Assembly (NCBI GenBank): GCA_035255485.1
Contig: DATEZO010000259.1
Span: forward strand, 1-32,518
Direction: 5' to 3'
DNA: 32,518 nt
From: DATEZO01 sp035255485
GTDB lineage: Bacteria; Pseudomonadota; Gammaproteobacteria; Burkholderiales; Burkholderiaceae_D
In this document: positions 15,927 through 24,552 of the stretch, one piece after another
How the letters are laid out: each line of letters starts with the position of its first letter
Position numbering within the stretch: the stretch's first letter is position 1
Position numbers and translations under genes: made by a program
Notes under the pieces: model-generated
What the model was told of the DNA's origin: nothing
Seen by the model: the letters and a program-made list of their open reading frames with translations, nothing else
The model's database searches: none

Positions 15927-16565
15927 TCAGGGCTTCCAGCAGACAAAATTCCGGTACAACTGCAGTCCCGCGGCTGCGCTCTTTTCCGGATGGAACTGCG
16001 TCGCGAAAATATTATCGCGCCCGACTGCACAGGCGAACGATACGCCATACTGTGTCTCGCCGGCGATATGCGCCGGGTTGGCCGGAATTGCATAGTAGCT
16101 GTGCACGAAATAGAAATAGCTGTTGTCGTTGATGTCATTCCACAGCGGATGTGACATTGTTTGCCGAACCCGGTTCCAACCCATCTGCGGCACTTTGAAA
16201 CGCGATCCGTCTTCCTGTAATTGGCCGTCCAGCCGAAAGCGCACCACTTTACCCGGCAGCAAGCCGAGGCCGGGCGTATCGCCCTCCTCGCTCCAGTCAA
16301 ACAGCAACTGCTCGCCGACGCATACGCCCAGCAACGGCTTGGTGCGCGATGCTTCGATCAGGGCATCCTGCAAACCCGACTCGCGCAGGCAGCGCATGCA
16401 GTCCGGCATCGCGCCCTGGCCCGGAAATACCAGGCGGTCAGCGGAGCGGATATCCGCTGCATCGCCCGAAATGCGCACATCCGCTTCCGGCGCAACATGA
16501 CGCAATGCCTGCGCCACCGAGCGCAAGTTACCCATGCCATAGTCCACTACTACAATTTTGTTCAT
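15927..16565 (-). CDS. hisH: Imidazole glycerol phosphate synthase, glutaminase subunit HisH
   Basis: A class I glutamine amidotransferase that feeds ammonia to HisF. The 212-aa protein begins MNKIVVVDYGMGNLRSVAQA. The nucleophile Cys82 lies in LLGVCVGEQLLFDWSEEGD, and the His-Glu partner is in ATQFHPEKSAAAG near the C-terminus. The ATG at 16565 is preferred; a TTG two codons upstream is possible. No ribosome site is visible. Two very short open frames lie between the hisB stop and this start. Confidence 0.96.
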   Translation of the reverse strand: MNKIVVVDYGMGNLRSVAQALRHVAPEADVRISGDAADIRSADRLVFPGQGAMPDCMRCLRESGLQDALIEASRTKPLLGVCVGEQLLFDWSEEGDTPGLGLLPGKVVRFRLDGQLQEDGSRFKVPQMGWNRVRQTMSHPLWNDINDNSYFYFVHSYYAIPANPAHIAGETQYGVSFACAVGRDNIFATQFHPEKSAAAGLQLYRNFVCWKP

Positions 16566-16567
16566 GA

Positions 16568-16632
16568 TCAATCAGACTTGCCCGCAAACATCAATGCACA
16601 GGCGTGGAGATATTGTGGTTGGCTTTATCCAT
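16568..16632 (-). other. Chain of two very short open frames between hisB and hisH
   Basis: Four bases after the hisB stop, an ATG (16632) opens a 13-codon frame. It ends in TGATG, which starts a 7-codon frame (16591-16568) whose TGA lies 2 bases before the hisH ATG. None of the starts has a ribosome site. The chain could carry terminating ribosomes to hisH or be the worn remains of a lost gene; chance is also possible. Confidence 0.25.
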
Positions 16633-16636
16633 GCCG

Positions 16637-17233
16637 TTACAGACTACCCTTGGTCGAGGGAATCGCATCCGTCGCGCGCGGGTCCAGTTCGACGGCCATC
16701 CGGACTGCACGACCGAATGCCTTGAACACGGTCTCGCACTGATGATGCGCATTTTCGCCGCGTAGATTGTCAATATGCAAAGATACCAGCGCATGATTCA
16801 CAAAACCCTGGAAAAACTCATGGGTCAGATCTACATCAAAGGCGCCGATCATTGCACGCTTGAACGGTACATGGAATTCGAGGCCAGGGCGGCCGGAAAG
16901 ATCGATGACGACCCGCGTCAGCGCTTCATCCAGCGGCACATAGGCATGGCCGTAGCGACGAACGCCTTTTTTGTCGCCAAGTGCCTGCGCAAATGCCTGG
17001 CCGAGCGTGATGCCGATATCTTCGACCGTGTGATGCGCATCGATATGCAGATCGCCCCTGGCCTCGATGTCAAGATCGATCAAGCCGTGCCGCGCAATCT
17101 GGTCCAGCATGTGATCGAGGAACGGCACGCCGGTATTGAGTTTTTGCCGGCCGCTACCATCGAGATTGAGCACAACGCGGATCTGCGTCTCGTTGGTGTG
17201 GCGGATGACTTCGGCGGCGCGGGAAGTTGACAT
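16637..17233 (-). CDS. hisB: Imidazoleglycerol-phosphate dehydratase HisB
   Basis: Catalyses the sixth step of histidine synthesis with a two-manganese site. The 198-aa monofunctional form has no phosphatase domain. Visible: FLDHMLDQIARHGLIDLDI, DAHHTVEDIGITLGQA and the duplicated LHIDNLRGENAHHQCET block, which together give the metal-binding histidines and glutamates. Ends RATDAIPSTKGSL, the standard family terminus. Follows hisC by 69 bp. Confidence 0.97.
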   Translation of the reverse strand: MSTSRAAEVIRHTNETQIRVVLNLDGSGRQKLNTGVPFLDHMLDQIARHGLIDLDIEARGDLHIDAHHTVEDIGITLGQAFAQALGDKKGVRRYGHAYVPLDEALTRVVIDLSGRPGLEFHVPFKRAMIGAFDVDLTHEFFQGFVNHALVSLHIDNLRGENAHHQCETVFKAFGRAVRMAVELDPRATDAIPSTKGSL

Positions 17234-17302
17234 TTTCAGAGCGATGCAAATGGTTATATGGCGAAAACAGCGTTAAGCAAAACGTTACCCTGTCCTCGCG
17301 AA

Positions 17303-18388
17303 TTACATGAGCGATGCGGTCAATGCATCCAGAAGCAATGCATTTTCCTGCGGGGTGCTAACGGTCACACGCAAGCAGCTTTCCAGTAATGGATGCATTT
17401 TACCCACATTTTTGACTAGAATTCCGCGTTTCAACAGGCCGGCAAAGACTTCATCGGTACTTTGGCCTGCATTTCGCACTCGAATCAGCAGGAAATTCGC
17501 ATCCGAGGGAAAAACCTCGAGCGCCGGCAGTGCGCCCAGCGCGGTTGCCAGCTTCGTGCGCTCCGCACGCAATGTCGCGGCCTGCGCATCGAGTATTTCA
17601 ACATGGTCCAGCGCAAATTCAGCCGCAGTCTGAGTCAATACGTTGATATTGTAGGGGGGGCGCACCTTGTCGAATTCTGCCAGCAGTGCAGCGCTGGCCG
17701 CCATGTATCCCAGCCGTATTCCGGCCAGGCCGAGTTTCGATACGGTCCGCATGACCGCCAGGTTGTCGAATTCAGCCAGGCGCGACATGAAGCTGGCCTG
17801 TGCGAATGGCTGATATGCCTCGTCGACAACCACGATGCCGTCATCGCCGACGGCATGGATGATCTCCACCATGTCATCGGCATCAAACAGGTTGCCGGTC
17901 GGATTGTTCGGATAGGCAAGCCAGGTAACGGCCGGCCGATGCTGCGCGATCGCCGCCAGCATCGTCGCCTTGTCCAACGTGAAATCCGGCTTGAGCGGCA
18001 CCCCGACGAATTCCAGTCCGGCGAATTGCGCGGAGGCTGCATACATCACGAAACCGGGTACCGGGGCCAACACCTTTGCTCCCGGCCGCGCACATGCAAT
18101 CGAAATCATGGAAATCAGCTCGTCCGAGCCGTTGCCGAGAATGACATCGAATCCGGCCGGCACGCCGAGCGTGCGACAGATCCGCGCTTTCAACTCCGTA
18201 TAGGATGGCACCGGATAACGGTTCAGCGCGACCTCCGCCAGCCGGTTGCCCAGTTCGCTGCGCAGGTGCTGCGGCAGCATGTACGGGTTTTCCATTGCAT
18301 CCAGTTTGACGCAACCGGCAGAATCGGGGACATGATACGCCGCCAGTGCGCGAATCTCGGGACGAATGATGTTTTCGATCAGGGACAT
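17303..18388 (-). CDS. hisC: Histidinol-phosphate aminotransferase HisC
   Basis: A PLP enzyme that converts imidazole acetol phosphate to histidinol phosphate. The 361-aa protein shows KLDAMENPYMLP, LGNGSDELISM, YPNNPTGN, VVVDEAYQPFA and the PLP lysine Lys218 in VSKLGLAGIRLGYM. Its ATG has no Shine-Dalgarno site and is preceded by an A+T-rich stretch with the palindrome TTGAATTCAA. The hisD-hisC link is broken by a DNA methyltransferase gene and a 91-bp gap, so hisC may have its own start signals. Confidence 0.96.
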   Translation of the reverse strand: MSLIENIIRPEIRALAAYHVPDSAGCVKLDAMENPYMLPQHLRSELGNRLAEVALNRYPVPSYTELKARICRTLGVPAGFDVILGNGSDELISMISIACARPGAKVLAPVPGFVMYAASAQFAGLEFVGVPLKPDFTLDKATMLAAIAQHRPAVTWLAYPNNPTGNLFDADDMVEIIHAVGDDGIVVVDEAYQPFAQASFMSRLAEFDNLAVMRTVSKLGLAGIRLGYMAASAALLAEFDKVRPPYNINVLTQTAAEFALDHVEILDAQAATLRAERTKLATALGALPALEVFPSDANFLLIRVRNAGQSTDEVFAGLLKRGILVKNVGKMHPLLESCLRVTVSTPQENALLLDALTASLM

Positions 18389-18479
18389 AATTTTTAAATA
18401 TTGAATTCAAAACCGCTCAACACAGAGGTCCGGAAGTACAGGGAAAAACAGGAGATGGAAATCTCGACGCGGCCATTGC

Positions 18480-19250
18480 TTAACAGGTAAACAGGTCATC
18501 CAGTGCGGCCAGCCGATTCTCAATCAACGTGCAATATTCCGGATTCAACTCGAACCCGGCAAAATTCCTGCCGCACCGCCTGGCGGCAACTGCCGTCGTG
18601 CCGCTCCCCATGAACGGGTCGAGCACCACGCCGCCCGGTGGACAGGATGCCTTGATCATGCGCTCCACGATTTCGAGCGGCTTTTGGGTCGGATGGTCGG
18701 CCCGCTCGCGATGCTCGCGGTGCAGCCGTGACACACTCCAGACATCCTTCGGGTTGCAGCCCATTTCCAGCCACTTGGAACCGACAAAAATCGAGCGGGA
18801 ACGCGCCTTTTTGGTTTCAGCATCGTATGGAATGCGCACTGCATCCAGATCAAAATGGTAATCCTTGGCCTTCGCGAAAAAGCCGATCGTGTCGTGCACT
18901 GAAGAGAATCTGCGCGTACTGCCGCCCATCGACGGCACCCGGCGATCCCAGACGATTTCATTGATCATGACCATGCGCTGTTTCAGCATCACGAAAATTT
19001 CCGGCGAATAGCGCCAGGTCAGGAAAATATACAGACTGCCGTTGGCTTTCAGTTTCGGCAGTATCAGATCGACCCATTGCTCCATCCAGCACAGGTAAGC
19101 GCTTGCATCTCGCTTGTCCGAATCGTTGCCGTAATCTTTGCCGAGGCCATAGGGCGGGTCGGCGATCAGCAAGTCGATGCTGTTGTCGGGAATGCGCGCA
19201 AGGCCGTGCAATGCGTCTTCGCAATGAACGCGGTTAAGCCAGACGGTCAT
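18480..19250 (-). CDS. Beta-class site-specific DNA methyltransferase without a restriction partner
   Basis: A 256-aa SAM-dependent amino-methyltransferase. The catalytic motif IV, DPPY (residues 31-34), comes before the SAM-binding motif I, DPFMGSGTT (211-219), with HPTQKP at 186-191. This order is that of the beta group, which includes CcrM and HinfI-type enzymes. DPPY favours N6-adenine but N4-cytosine cannot be excluded, and the target site cannot be read from sequence. It lies between hisD (16-bp gap) and hisC on the same strand. No restriction gene, transposase or repeat is nearby, so it looks like a solitary enzyme carried as part of the operon. Confidence 0.92.
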   Translation of the reverse strand: MTVWLNRVHCEDALHGLARIPDNSIDLLIADPPYGLGKDYGNDSDKRDASAYLCWMEQWVDLILPKLKANGSLYIFLTWRYSPEIFVMLKQRMVMINEIVWDRRVPSMGGSTRRFSSVHDTIGFFAKAKDYHFDLDAVRIPYDAETKKARSRSIFVGSKWLEMGCNPKDVWSVSRLHREHRERADHPTQKPLEIVERMIKASCPPGGVVLDPFMGSGTTAVAARRCGRNFAGFELNPEYCTLIENRLAALDDLFTC

Positions 19251-19266
19251 TGGGGTTTTACCGCGA

Positions 19267-20580
19267 TCATTTCAGCCGATACTCCGCCGACTTCGCATGC
19301 GCTTGCAATCCTTCGCCATACGCAAGTTCCGCAGCAATCCGCCCCAGCGTTTGCGCCCCGGCCTCGCTGACCTGAATGATGCTTGAGCGCTTCTGGAAGT
19401 CGTACACGCCCAGGGGCGACGAGAAACGCGCGGTACGCGAGGTGGGCAGCACGTGATTCGGTCCGGCGCAATAATCGCCGAGCGCTTCCGAAGAAAAGCG
19501 GCCGAGAAACATCGCGCCGGCATGGCGGACCAGATCAGCCCATTGCTTCGGATTTTCGGCGGAAATTTCCAGATGCTCCGCTGCAATCGCATTCGCGATT
19601 TCGCACGCCTCCGGCATATCGCGCACCTTGACCAGCGCGCCGCGATTAGCCAGGGAAATCCGGATCACCTGCTGGCGCGGCATGTCGTCGAGCAACCGGT
19701 TGATACTGGCTTCGACCCGGGCGATGTACGCAGCATCGGGGCAGAGCAGGATCGACTGCGCCAGCTCGTCATGCTCGGCCTGCGAAAACAGATCCATCGC
19801 AATCCAGTCCGGATCAGTACTGCCGTCACAGATCACCAGGATTTCGGACGGGCCGGCAATCATGTCGATACCGACAGTGCCGAATACGCGGCGTTTGGCC
19901 GCTGCCACATAGGCGTTGCCGGGGCCGACGATCTTGTCGACTTGCGGAATCGTCGCCGTACCATAGGCCAGCGCACCGATTGCCTGCGCACCGCCAATGG
20001 CAAACACCCGGTCGACGCCGGCAATTGCCGCTGCCGCCAGCACCAGCTCATTTTTTACGCCATCCGGCGTCGGCACCACCATGATCACTTCCTGCACCCC
20101 CGCGACCTTGGCGGGAATGGCATTCATCAATACCGACGATGGATAGGCGGCCTTGCCGCCGGGCACATAGATGCCGACGCGGTCAAGCGGCGTTACTTTT
20201 TGTCCTAGCACCGTGCCATCGGTTTCAGTATATAAAAAACCGTTCGAGCCGCATTCCTGCTTTTGCCGTTCATGATACGCATGCACCCGGTTGGCCGCTG
20301 CCTGCAAGGCGGTGCGGCGCGGCACGGACAGTCGGCCAAGAGCACCTGCCAGTTCCGCATGGCCGATTTCCAGTGCGGCAACGCTGCTGGCGTTCAGTCG
20401 GTCGAAGCGGCGGGTATAGTCAAGCACGGCGGCATCCCGTCGGGTTTTGACATCGGCCAGGATCTGCGCTGCCGCACGATCGATCGCCTCATCCTCGCTG
20501 GCTTCGAATGCCAGCACGGCGGATAACTGCGCCTGAAAATCCGGATTGCCCGAATCCAGCCTGCGAATGTGAATTGCCAT
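19267..20580 (-). CDS. hisD: Histidinol dehydrogenase HisD
   Basis: Zinc-dependent NAD+ enzyme that performs the last two oxidations to histidine. The 437-aa protein shows TPLDRVGIYVPGGKAAYPSS, the nucleotide-binding IGGAQAIGALAYGT, VDKIVGPGNAYVAAAKR, GPSEILVICD, SQAEHDE with zinc ligands, the EHLEI segment and the AGPNHVLPTSRTARFSSPLG block. It follows hisG by 48 bp, and the methyltransferase gene starts 16 bp after its stop. Confidence 0.97.
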   Translation of the reverse strand: MAIHIRRLDSGNPDFQAQLSAVLAFEASEDEAIDRAAAQILADVKTRRDAAVLDYTRRFDRLNASSVAALEIGHAELAGALGRLSVPRRTALQAAANRVHAYHERQKQECGSNGFLYTETDGTVLGQKVTPLDRVGIYVPGGKAAYPSSVLMNAIPAKVAGVQEVIMVVPTPDGVKNELVLAAAAIAGVDRVFAIGGAQAIGALAYGTATIPQVDKIVGPGNAYVAAAKRRVFGTVGIDMIAGPSEILVICDGSTDPDWIAMDLFSQAEHDELAQSILLCPDAAYIARVEASINRLLDDMPRQQVIRISLANRGALVKVRDMPEACEIANAIAAEHLEISAENPKQWADLVRHAGAMFLGRFSSEALGDYCAGPNHVLPTSRTARFSSPLGVYDFQKRSSIIQVSEAGAQTLGRIAAELAYGEGLQAHAKSAEYRLK

Positions 20581-20628
20581 GATATGCCAATCGGATTGCC
20601 GTCACTGCCGGCATCCTGTTTCGTGAAT

Positions 20629-21276
20629 TTATCTTTTCGACGCTGTTTCAAATGCATCCAGAATCGGCCGCAAACGCTCGCGCTTCAGTTTCAGCGCCGC
20701 CTGATTGACCACCAGACGCGATGAGATGTCCATGATATGTTCGACTTCATGCAGGTTATTGGCCCGCAGCGTGCTGCCGGTGCTGACCAGGTCGACGATC
20801 GCATCGGACAACCCGACCAGCGGTGCCAGCTCCATCGAGCCGTACAGCTTGATCAGATCCACATGCACGCCCTTGGCGGCAAAATGCTCACGCGCAGTTT
20901 GCAGATATTTGGTCGCCACCCGCAGGCGCGCGCCCTGGCGCACTGCGTTTGCGTAATCGAATCCGGCCTTTACCGCAACCGACATGCGACATTTCGCGAT
21001 AGCCAGGTCGATCGGCTGATACAGTCCTTCGCCACCATGCTCATGCAGCACATCCTTGCCGGCCACGCCGAAATCCGCTGCGCCGTATTGCACGTAAGTC
21101 GGCACATCGGATGCGCGCACGATGATGACGCGCACATCAGGATCAGTCGTCTGCAGGATCAGCTTGCGTGAAGTTTCCGGATCTTCCGTGACACGAATGC
21201 CGGCGGCCTCCAGCAAAGGCAGGGTTTCTTCAAAGATGCGGCCTTTCGACAGCGCAAGCGTAAGTTGCTGGTTCAT
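20629..21276 (-). CDS. hisG: ATP phosphoribosyltransferase HisG, short form
   Basis: First, feedback-controlled step of histidine synthesis. The 215-aa protein lacks the C-terminal regulatory domain of long HisG, so it is the HisG(S) form, which in known cases needs HisZ for activity and histidine inhibition. Visible: TLALSKGRIFEETLPLLEAA, YVQYGAADFGVAGKDVL, RVATKYLQTAREHF and LVSTGSTLRANNL. Its ATG overlaps the murA stop by 4 bases (ATGA). No hisZ lies in the window. Confidence 0.96.
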   Translation of the reverse strand: MNQQLTLALSKGRIFEETLPLLEAAGIRVTEDPETSRKLILQTTDPDVRVIIVRASDVPTYVQYGAADFGVAGKDVLHEHGGEGLYQPIDLAIAKCRMSVAVKAGFDYANAVRQGARLRVATKYLQTAREHFAAKGVHVDLIKLYGSMELAPLVGLSDAIVDLVSTGSTLRANNLHEVEHIMDISSRLVVNQAALKLKRERLRPILDAFETASKR

Positions 21277-22526
21277 TGTTTGACTCGTTGTATATCGGCG
21301 CCGACCGCCGACAGCTTCACTTCCATGCGGTCATAGCCGCGATCCAGATGATAGATGCGATCGATCAGTGTTTCTCCCTGCGCAGCCAGGGCGGCAATGA
21401 CGAGCGACGCGGAGGCGCGCAAATCGGTTGCCATCACCGGTGCGCCGATCAGCCGGTCGACACCCTGGATCATGGCGGTATGGCTATCGATGCTGATGGA
21501 TGCGCCGAGGCGATTCATTTCCTGCACATGCATGAAGCGGTTTTCAAAAATCGTTTCGGTGACGCGGCTGCTGCCGTCGGCAACGCAATCCAATGCCATG
21601 AACTGTGCCTGCATGTCGGTCGGGAAACCCGGATATTCAGTGGTGCGAAAACTGACCGCCTTCGGCCGCGCCGCCATCTGCGCCCTGATCCAGTCCGGCC
21701 CCGAGGTCAGAATCACGCCCGCCTCGCGCAGCTTGTCGAGTGCAACATCCAGAATATCGGGCCGGGTATTCTTCAGCGTCACATCACCGCCCGCCGCTGC
21801 GACCGCGCACAGGAAAGTGGCGGTTTCAATCCGGTCCGCAATCACGGTATGCGTAGCGCCATGCAGCCGCTCCACGCCCTGGATTACCAGACGGTCGGTG
21901 CCGATGCCATCGATCTTTGCGCCCATGGCAACCAGCAGATACGCGAGATCGGTGACTTCCGGCTCGCGCGCCGCATTTTCCAGTATCGTTTCGCCTTCTG
22001 CCAGTGTCGCGGCCATCAGCAGGTTTTCAGTGCCGGTGACGGTAATCATGTCGGTGACGACGCGCGTCCCCTTCAGCTTTTTCGCTTTCGCATGAATATA
22101 TCCGGCTTCGATGACGATCTCCGCGCCCATCGCCTGCAGGCCCTTGATATGCTGATCGACCGGGCGCGAGCCAATGGCGCAGCCCCCGGGCAGCGACACA
22201 CTGGCTTCGCCGAAACGCGCCAGCAGCGGCCCCAACACCAGAATCGAGGCCCGCATGGTCTTCACCATTTCATACGGCGCCTCGAGCTTGTCGATTGCGG
22301 CTCCGTTCAACACGAGATTGCCGCCGTCCTGCTCCACCCGCAGTCCCATCTGGCGCAGCAGCTTGATCATCGTGGCGACATCCTGCAGATGAGGTACGTT
22401 GAACAACCGTACAGCATCCGCCGTCAGCAGGCCCGCGCACAGGATCGGCAATGCGGCATTCTTTGCACCGGATATCCCGATTTCGCCTGAAAGACGATTG
22501 CCGCCCCGTATCAGGAGTTTATCCAT
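21273..22526 (-). CDS. murA: UDP-N-acetylglucosamine 1-carboxyvinyltransferase MurA
   Basis: First committed step of peptidoglycan synthesis, transferring enolpyruvate from PEP to UDP-GlcNAc; the target of fosfomycin. The 417-aa protein has Lys22-Asn23 (SGAKNAALPIL) and the loop cysteine Cys116 in LPGGCAIGSRPVD, the residue that fosfomycin attacks. YPGFPTDMQAQFMAL and ENRFMHVQEMNRLGA are further marks. It overlaps ibaG by 8 bases and hisG by 4 bases. Confidence 0.97.
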   Translation of the reverse strand: MDKLLIRGGNRLSGEIGISGAKNAALPILCAGLLTADAVRLFNVPHLQDVATMIKLLRQMGLRVEQDGGNLVLNGAAIDKLEAPYEMVKTMRASILVLGPLLARFGEASVSLPGGCAIGSRPVDQHIKGLQAMGAEIVIEAGYIHAKAKKLKGTRVVTDMITVTGTENLLMAATLAEGETILENAAREPEVTDLAYLLVAMGAKIDGIGTDRLVIQGVERLHGATHTVIADRIETATFLCAVAAAGGDVTLKNTRPDILDVALDKLREAGVILTSGPDWIRAQMAARPKAVSFRTTEYPGFPTDMQAQFMALDCVADGSSRVTETIFENRFMHVQEMNRLGASISIDSHTAMIQGVDRLIGAPVMATDLRASASLVIAALAAQGETLIDRIYHLDRGYDRMEVKLSAVGADIQRVKQ

Positions 22527-22758
22527 TCGCGTATTCTTCGGGCGTCAGCGTCTTCATCGACAATGCATGTATTTCGGCGCGCATGCGGTCGCCGAGCGCC
22601 GAATATACCAGTTGATGACGCTGTATCAGGCGCTTGCCGGCGAATGCAGGCGATACGATGACAGCGCTGAAATGCGATCCGTCGCCGTCAACTTCAAGGT
22701 ATGTGCAGTCAAGGCCTGCGGCAATATAGTCTTTTACGATTTCGGGAGTGGGCAACAC
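22519..22758 (-). CDS. ibaG: BolA-family protein, IbaG-like
   Basis: A protein of 79 aa with the BolA fold: PEIVKDYIAAGLDCTYLEVD, then GDGSHFSAVIVSPAFAGKRL and IQRHQLVYSALGDRM, ending in HALSMKTLTPEEY. BolA proteins partner monothiol glutaredoxins, and IbaG is linked to acid response and iron-sulphur handling. The place directly before murA is typical of IbaG genes in proteobacteria. Overlaps murA by 8 bases. Confidence 0.92.
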   Translation of the reverse strand: MLPTPEIVKDYIAAGLDCTYLEVDGDGSHFSAVIVSPAFAGKRLIQRHQLVYSALGDRMRAEIHALSMKTLTPEEYANG

Positions 22759-22807
22759 GGTTCTGCCTTTATGGTGTGTGAAATAACATGGGGAATCGGC
22801 ACTACGC

Positions 22808-23563
22808 TCAATGGCGCAGCTTGTAGCCGCGCTTCAGCAACTGGATTGCCAGTCCGGCAACCGCCGCAAAAAATATCGAAACGATTGCAAAGCTGATCAC
22901 GGGATCGATGTCCGACTGACCAAAGAATCCGTAGCGGAAACCATCAATCATATAAAAAAACGGGTTGAAGTGCGATACCGTCTGCCAGACAGGCGGCAGT
23001 GAATGCATCGAATAAAATACGCCGGACAAGAACGTTGCCGGCATGATCAGAAAATTCTGGAATGCGGCCAGCTGATCGAACTTTTCCGCCCAGATGCCCG
23101 CGATCAGCCCCATGGTACCAAGCATGGCCGCGCCCAGCACCGAAAAAATCACGATCCACCACGGCGCAACGAACGTCAGCTGGGCAAACCATACGGTCAC
23201 CACCAGTATGCCAAGCCCTACAGCCAAGCCGCGCAGCACTGCCGCCAATACGTATGCCAGGAAAAGATCCCAGTGGGACAACGGCGGCAGCAGCACGAAC
23301 ACCAGGTTTCCAGTGATCTTGGACTGGATTAGCGACGACGACGTATTGGCAAACGAATTTTGCAGCACGCTCATCATCACCAGGCCCGGCACCAGGAAAG
23401 CAGTGTAGCGCACGCCCGGATAGACTTGCACATGCGCATCCAGCACATGACCGAAAATCAGCAAGTACAGCATGGCGGTCAGGATCGGCGCGGTGATGGT
23501 TTGCATCGCCACTTTCGAAAAGCGCAATACTTCCTTGTACAGCAGGGTCTGAAAGCCGATCAT
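22808..23563 (-). CDS. ABC-2 type transporter permease
   Basis: A 251-aa inner-membrane protein with six hydrophobic helices, for example ITAPILTAMLYLLIFGHVL, FLVPGLVMMSVLQNSF and SFAIVSIFFAAVAGLAIQLL. The family motifs MPATFLSGVFYSMHSLPPVW and FNPFFYMIDGFRYGFFG are present. It resembles YadH-type exporters. It overlaps the ATPase gene by 4 bases, so the two form one transporter. Substrate unknown; the neighbours (Mla, MurA) hint at an envelope component, which is inference only. Confidence 0.9.
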   Translation of the reverse strand: MIGFQTLLYKEVLRFSKVAMQTITAPILTAMLYLLIFGHVLDAHVQVYPGVRYTAFLVPGLVMMSVLQNSFANTSSSLIQSKITGNLVFVLLPPLSHWDLFLAYVLAAVLRGLAVGLGILVVTVWFAQLTFVAPWWIVIFSVLGAAMLGTMGLIAGIWAEKFDQLAAFQNFLIMPATFLSGVFYSMHSLPPVWQTVSHFNPFFYMIDGFRYGFFGQSDIDPVISFAIVSIFFAAVAGLAIQLLKRGYKLRH

Positions 23564-24471
23564 TTTTCGTCTTCCATGATCTGGATAAACACATCTTCCA
23601 GATCTGCCTGCCGCAATTGCAGGTCTTCGATCACGACGCCGGCCTCGCGCAATTTCGCCAGGATCGGCTCCACATCCTTGTAGTCGTTCACCCGCAAGGT
23701 GAATTCATTGCCGCCTGCCAGCTCGTTGGTGTGCAATATCAGGAGCTTCAAGACATCGGGCAGCCGGCCTTGTGCCAGACGCAAATGCAGTTGTGAGCCG
23801 GAAATGCGTTTAATCAGGGCAGACGTCGAGTCGAGCGCAACCACCCTGCCTGCCTTCAGCATTGCAATCCGGTTGCATAGCGCCTGCGCTTCTTCCAGGT
23901 AATGCGTGGTCAATACGACGGTATGGCCTTCGTGATTCAGGCGTGACACGAATTCCCACAACGTCTGGCGCAATTCGACATCGACACCGGCGGTCGGCTC
24001 GTCGAGCACGATCACCGGCGGCTTGTGCACCAGTGCCTGCGCCACCAGCACGCGCCGCTTCATGCCGCCCGATAGCGCGCGCATGTTGACGTCGGCCTTG
24101 CTGGTCAGGCCCAGGTTGTGCATTACTTCATCAATCCATGCATCGTTATTTTTCAGACCGAAATAACCGGACTGCATGCGCAAGGTTTCCCGTACCGTAA
24201 AAAAGGGATCAAACACCAATTCTTGCGGCACCACGCCAAGCCGCTTGCGTGCTTCGCGGTACTCGTTTTGCACATCAAAGCCGTGGATCCGGACGCTGCC
24301 GGCATCGGCCTTGCTCAGGCCCGCGATAATCGAAATCAACGTGGTCTTGCCGGCGCCATTCGGCCCAAGCAAGCCGAAAAATTCCCCTTCCTCGATCGAG
24401 AGCGATACGCCATCAAGCGCTCGCAGCGACTTGTAGCGTTTTTCAAGATGGGTAATTTCAATGGCAGCCAT
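23560..24471 (-). CDS. ABC transporter ATP-binding protein (ABC-2 export type)
   Basis: A 303-aa ATPase from the ATG at 24471, where the family start MAAIEITHLEKRYKSLRALD appears; an upstream TTG adds 20 unlike residues. Walker A is GPNGAGKTT (about 36-44), the Q-loop is in VPQELVFDPFFTV, the signature is LSGGMKRR, Walker B is VIVLDEPTAGVD, and the H-loop is VVLTTHYLEEAQ. A C-terminal domain of about 80 residues follows, as in YadG/CcmA-like exporters. Pairs with the permease it overlaps. A separate promoter may precede it. Confidence 0.92.
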   Translation of the reverse strand: MAAIEITHLEKRYKSLRALDGVSLSIEEGEFFGLLGPNGAGKTTLISIIAGLSKADAGSVRIHGFDVQNEYREARKRLGVVPQELVFDPFFTVRETLRMQSGYFGLKNNDAWIDEVMHNLGLTSKADVNMRALSGGMKRRVLVAQALVHKPPVIVLDEPTAGVDVELRQTLWEFVSRLNHEGHTVVLTTHYLEEAQALCNRIAMLKAGRVVALDSTSALIKRISGSQLHLRLAQGRLPDVLKLLILHTNELAGGNEFTLRVNDYKDVEPILAKLREAGVVIEDLQLRQADLEDVFIQIMEDEK

Positions 24472-24523
24472 GGTTAGCTTCAGGCGCGCTTTATGCAAGA
24501 TTGGCCAAGGGAGATTACGGCTT

Positions 24524-24540
24524 CCAAGCAAACCGCTTGG
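24524..24540 (-). repeat. Leader hairpin before the ABC exporter ATPase
   Basis: CCAAGC (24524-24529) and GCTTGG (24535-24540) form a 6-bp stem with a 5-base loop in the predicted leader of the ABC exporter transcript. No T-run follows. Confidence 0.35.
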
Positions 24541-24552
24541 CGAAAACCCTTG

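Noticed and set aside
18400..18476. Short frame of 20 codons just after the methyltransferase stop on the - strand
   Set aside because: Starts 3 bases after the stop but ends well before hisC, has no ribosome site and no overlap with hisC, so the coupling argument is missing.
18480..19250. Methyltransferase as half of a restriction-modification or other defence system
   Set aside because: Both neighbours are certain his genes and no nuclease, toxin or helicase gene lies nearby.
21276..22490. Open frame of about 400 codons on the + strand opposite murA
   Set aside because: Shadow of murA, which has all active-site motifs; the antisense product is low-complexity and unlike any family.
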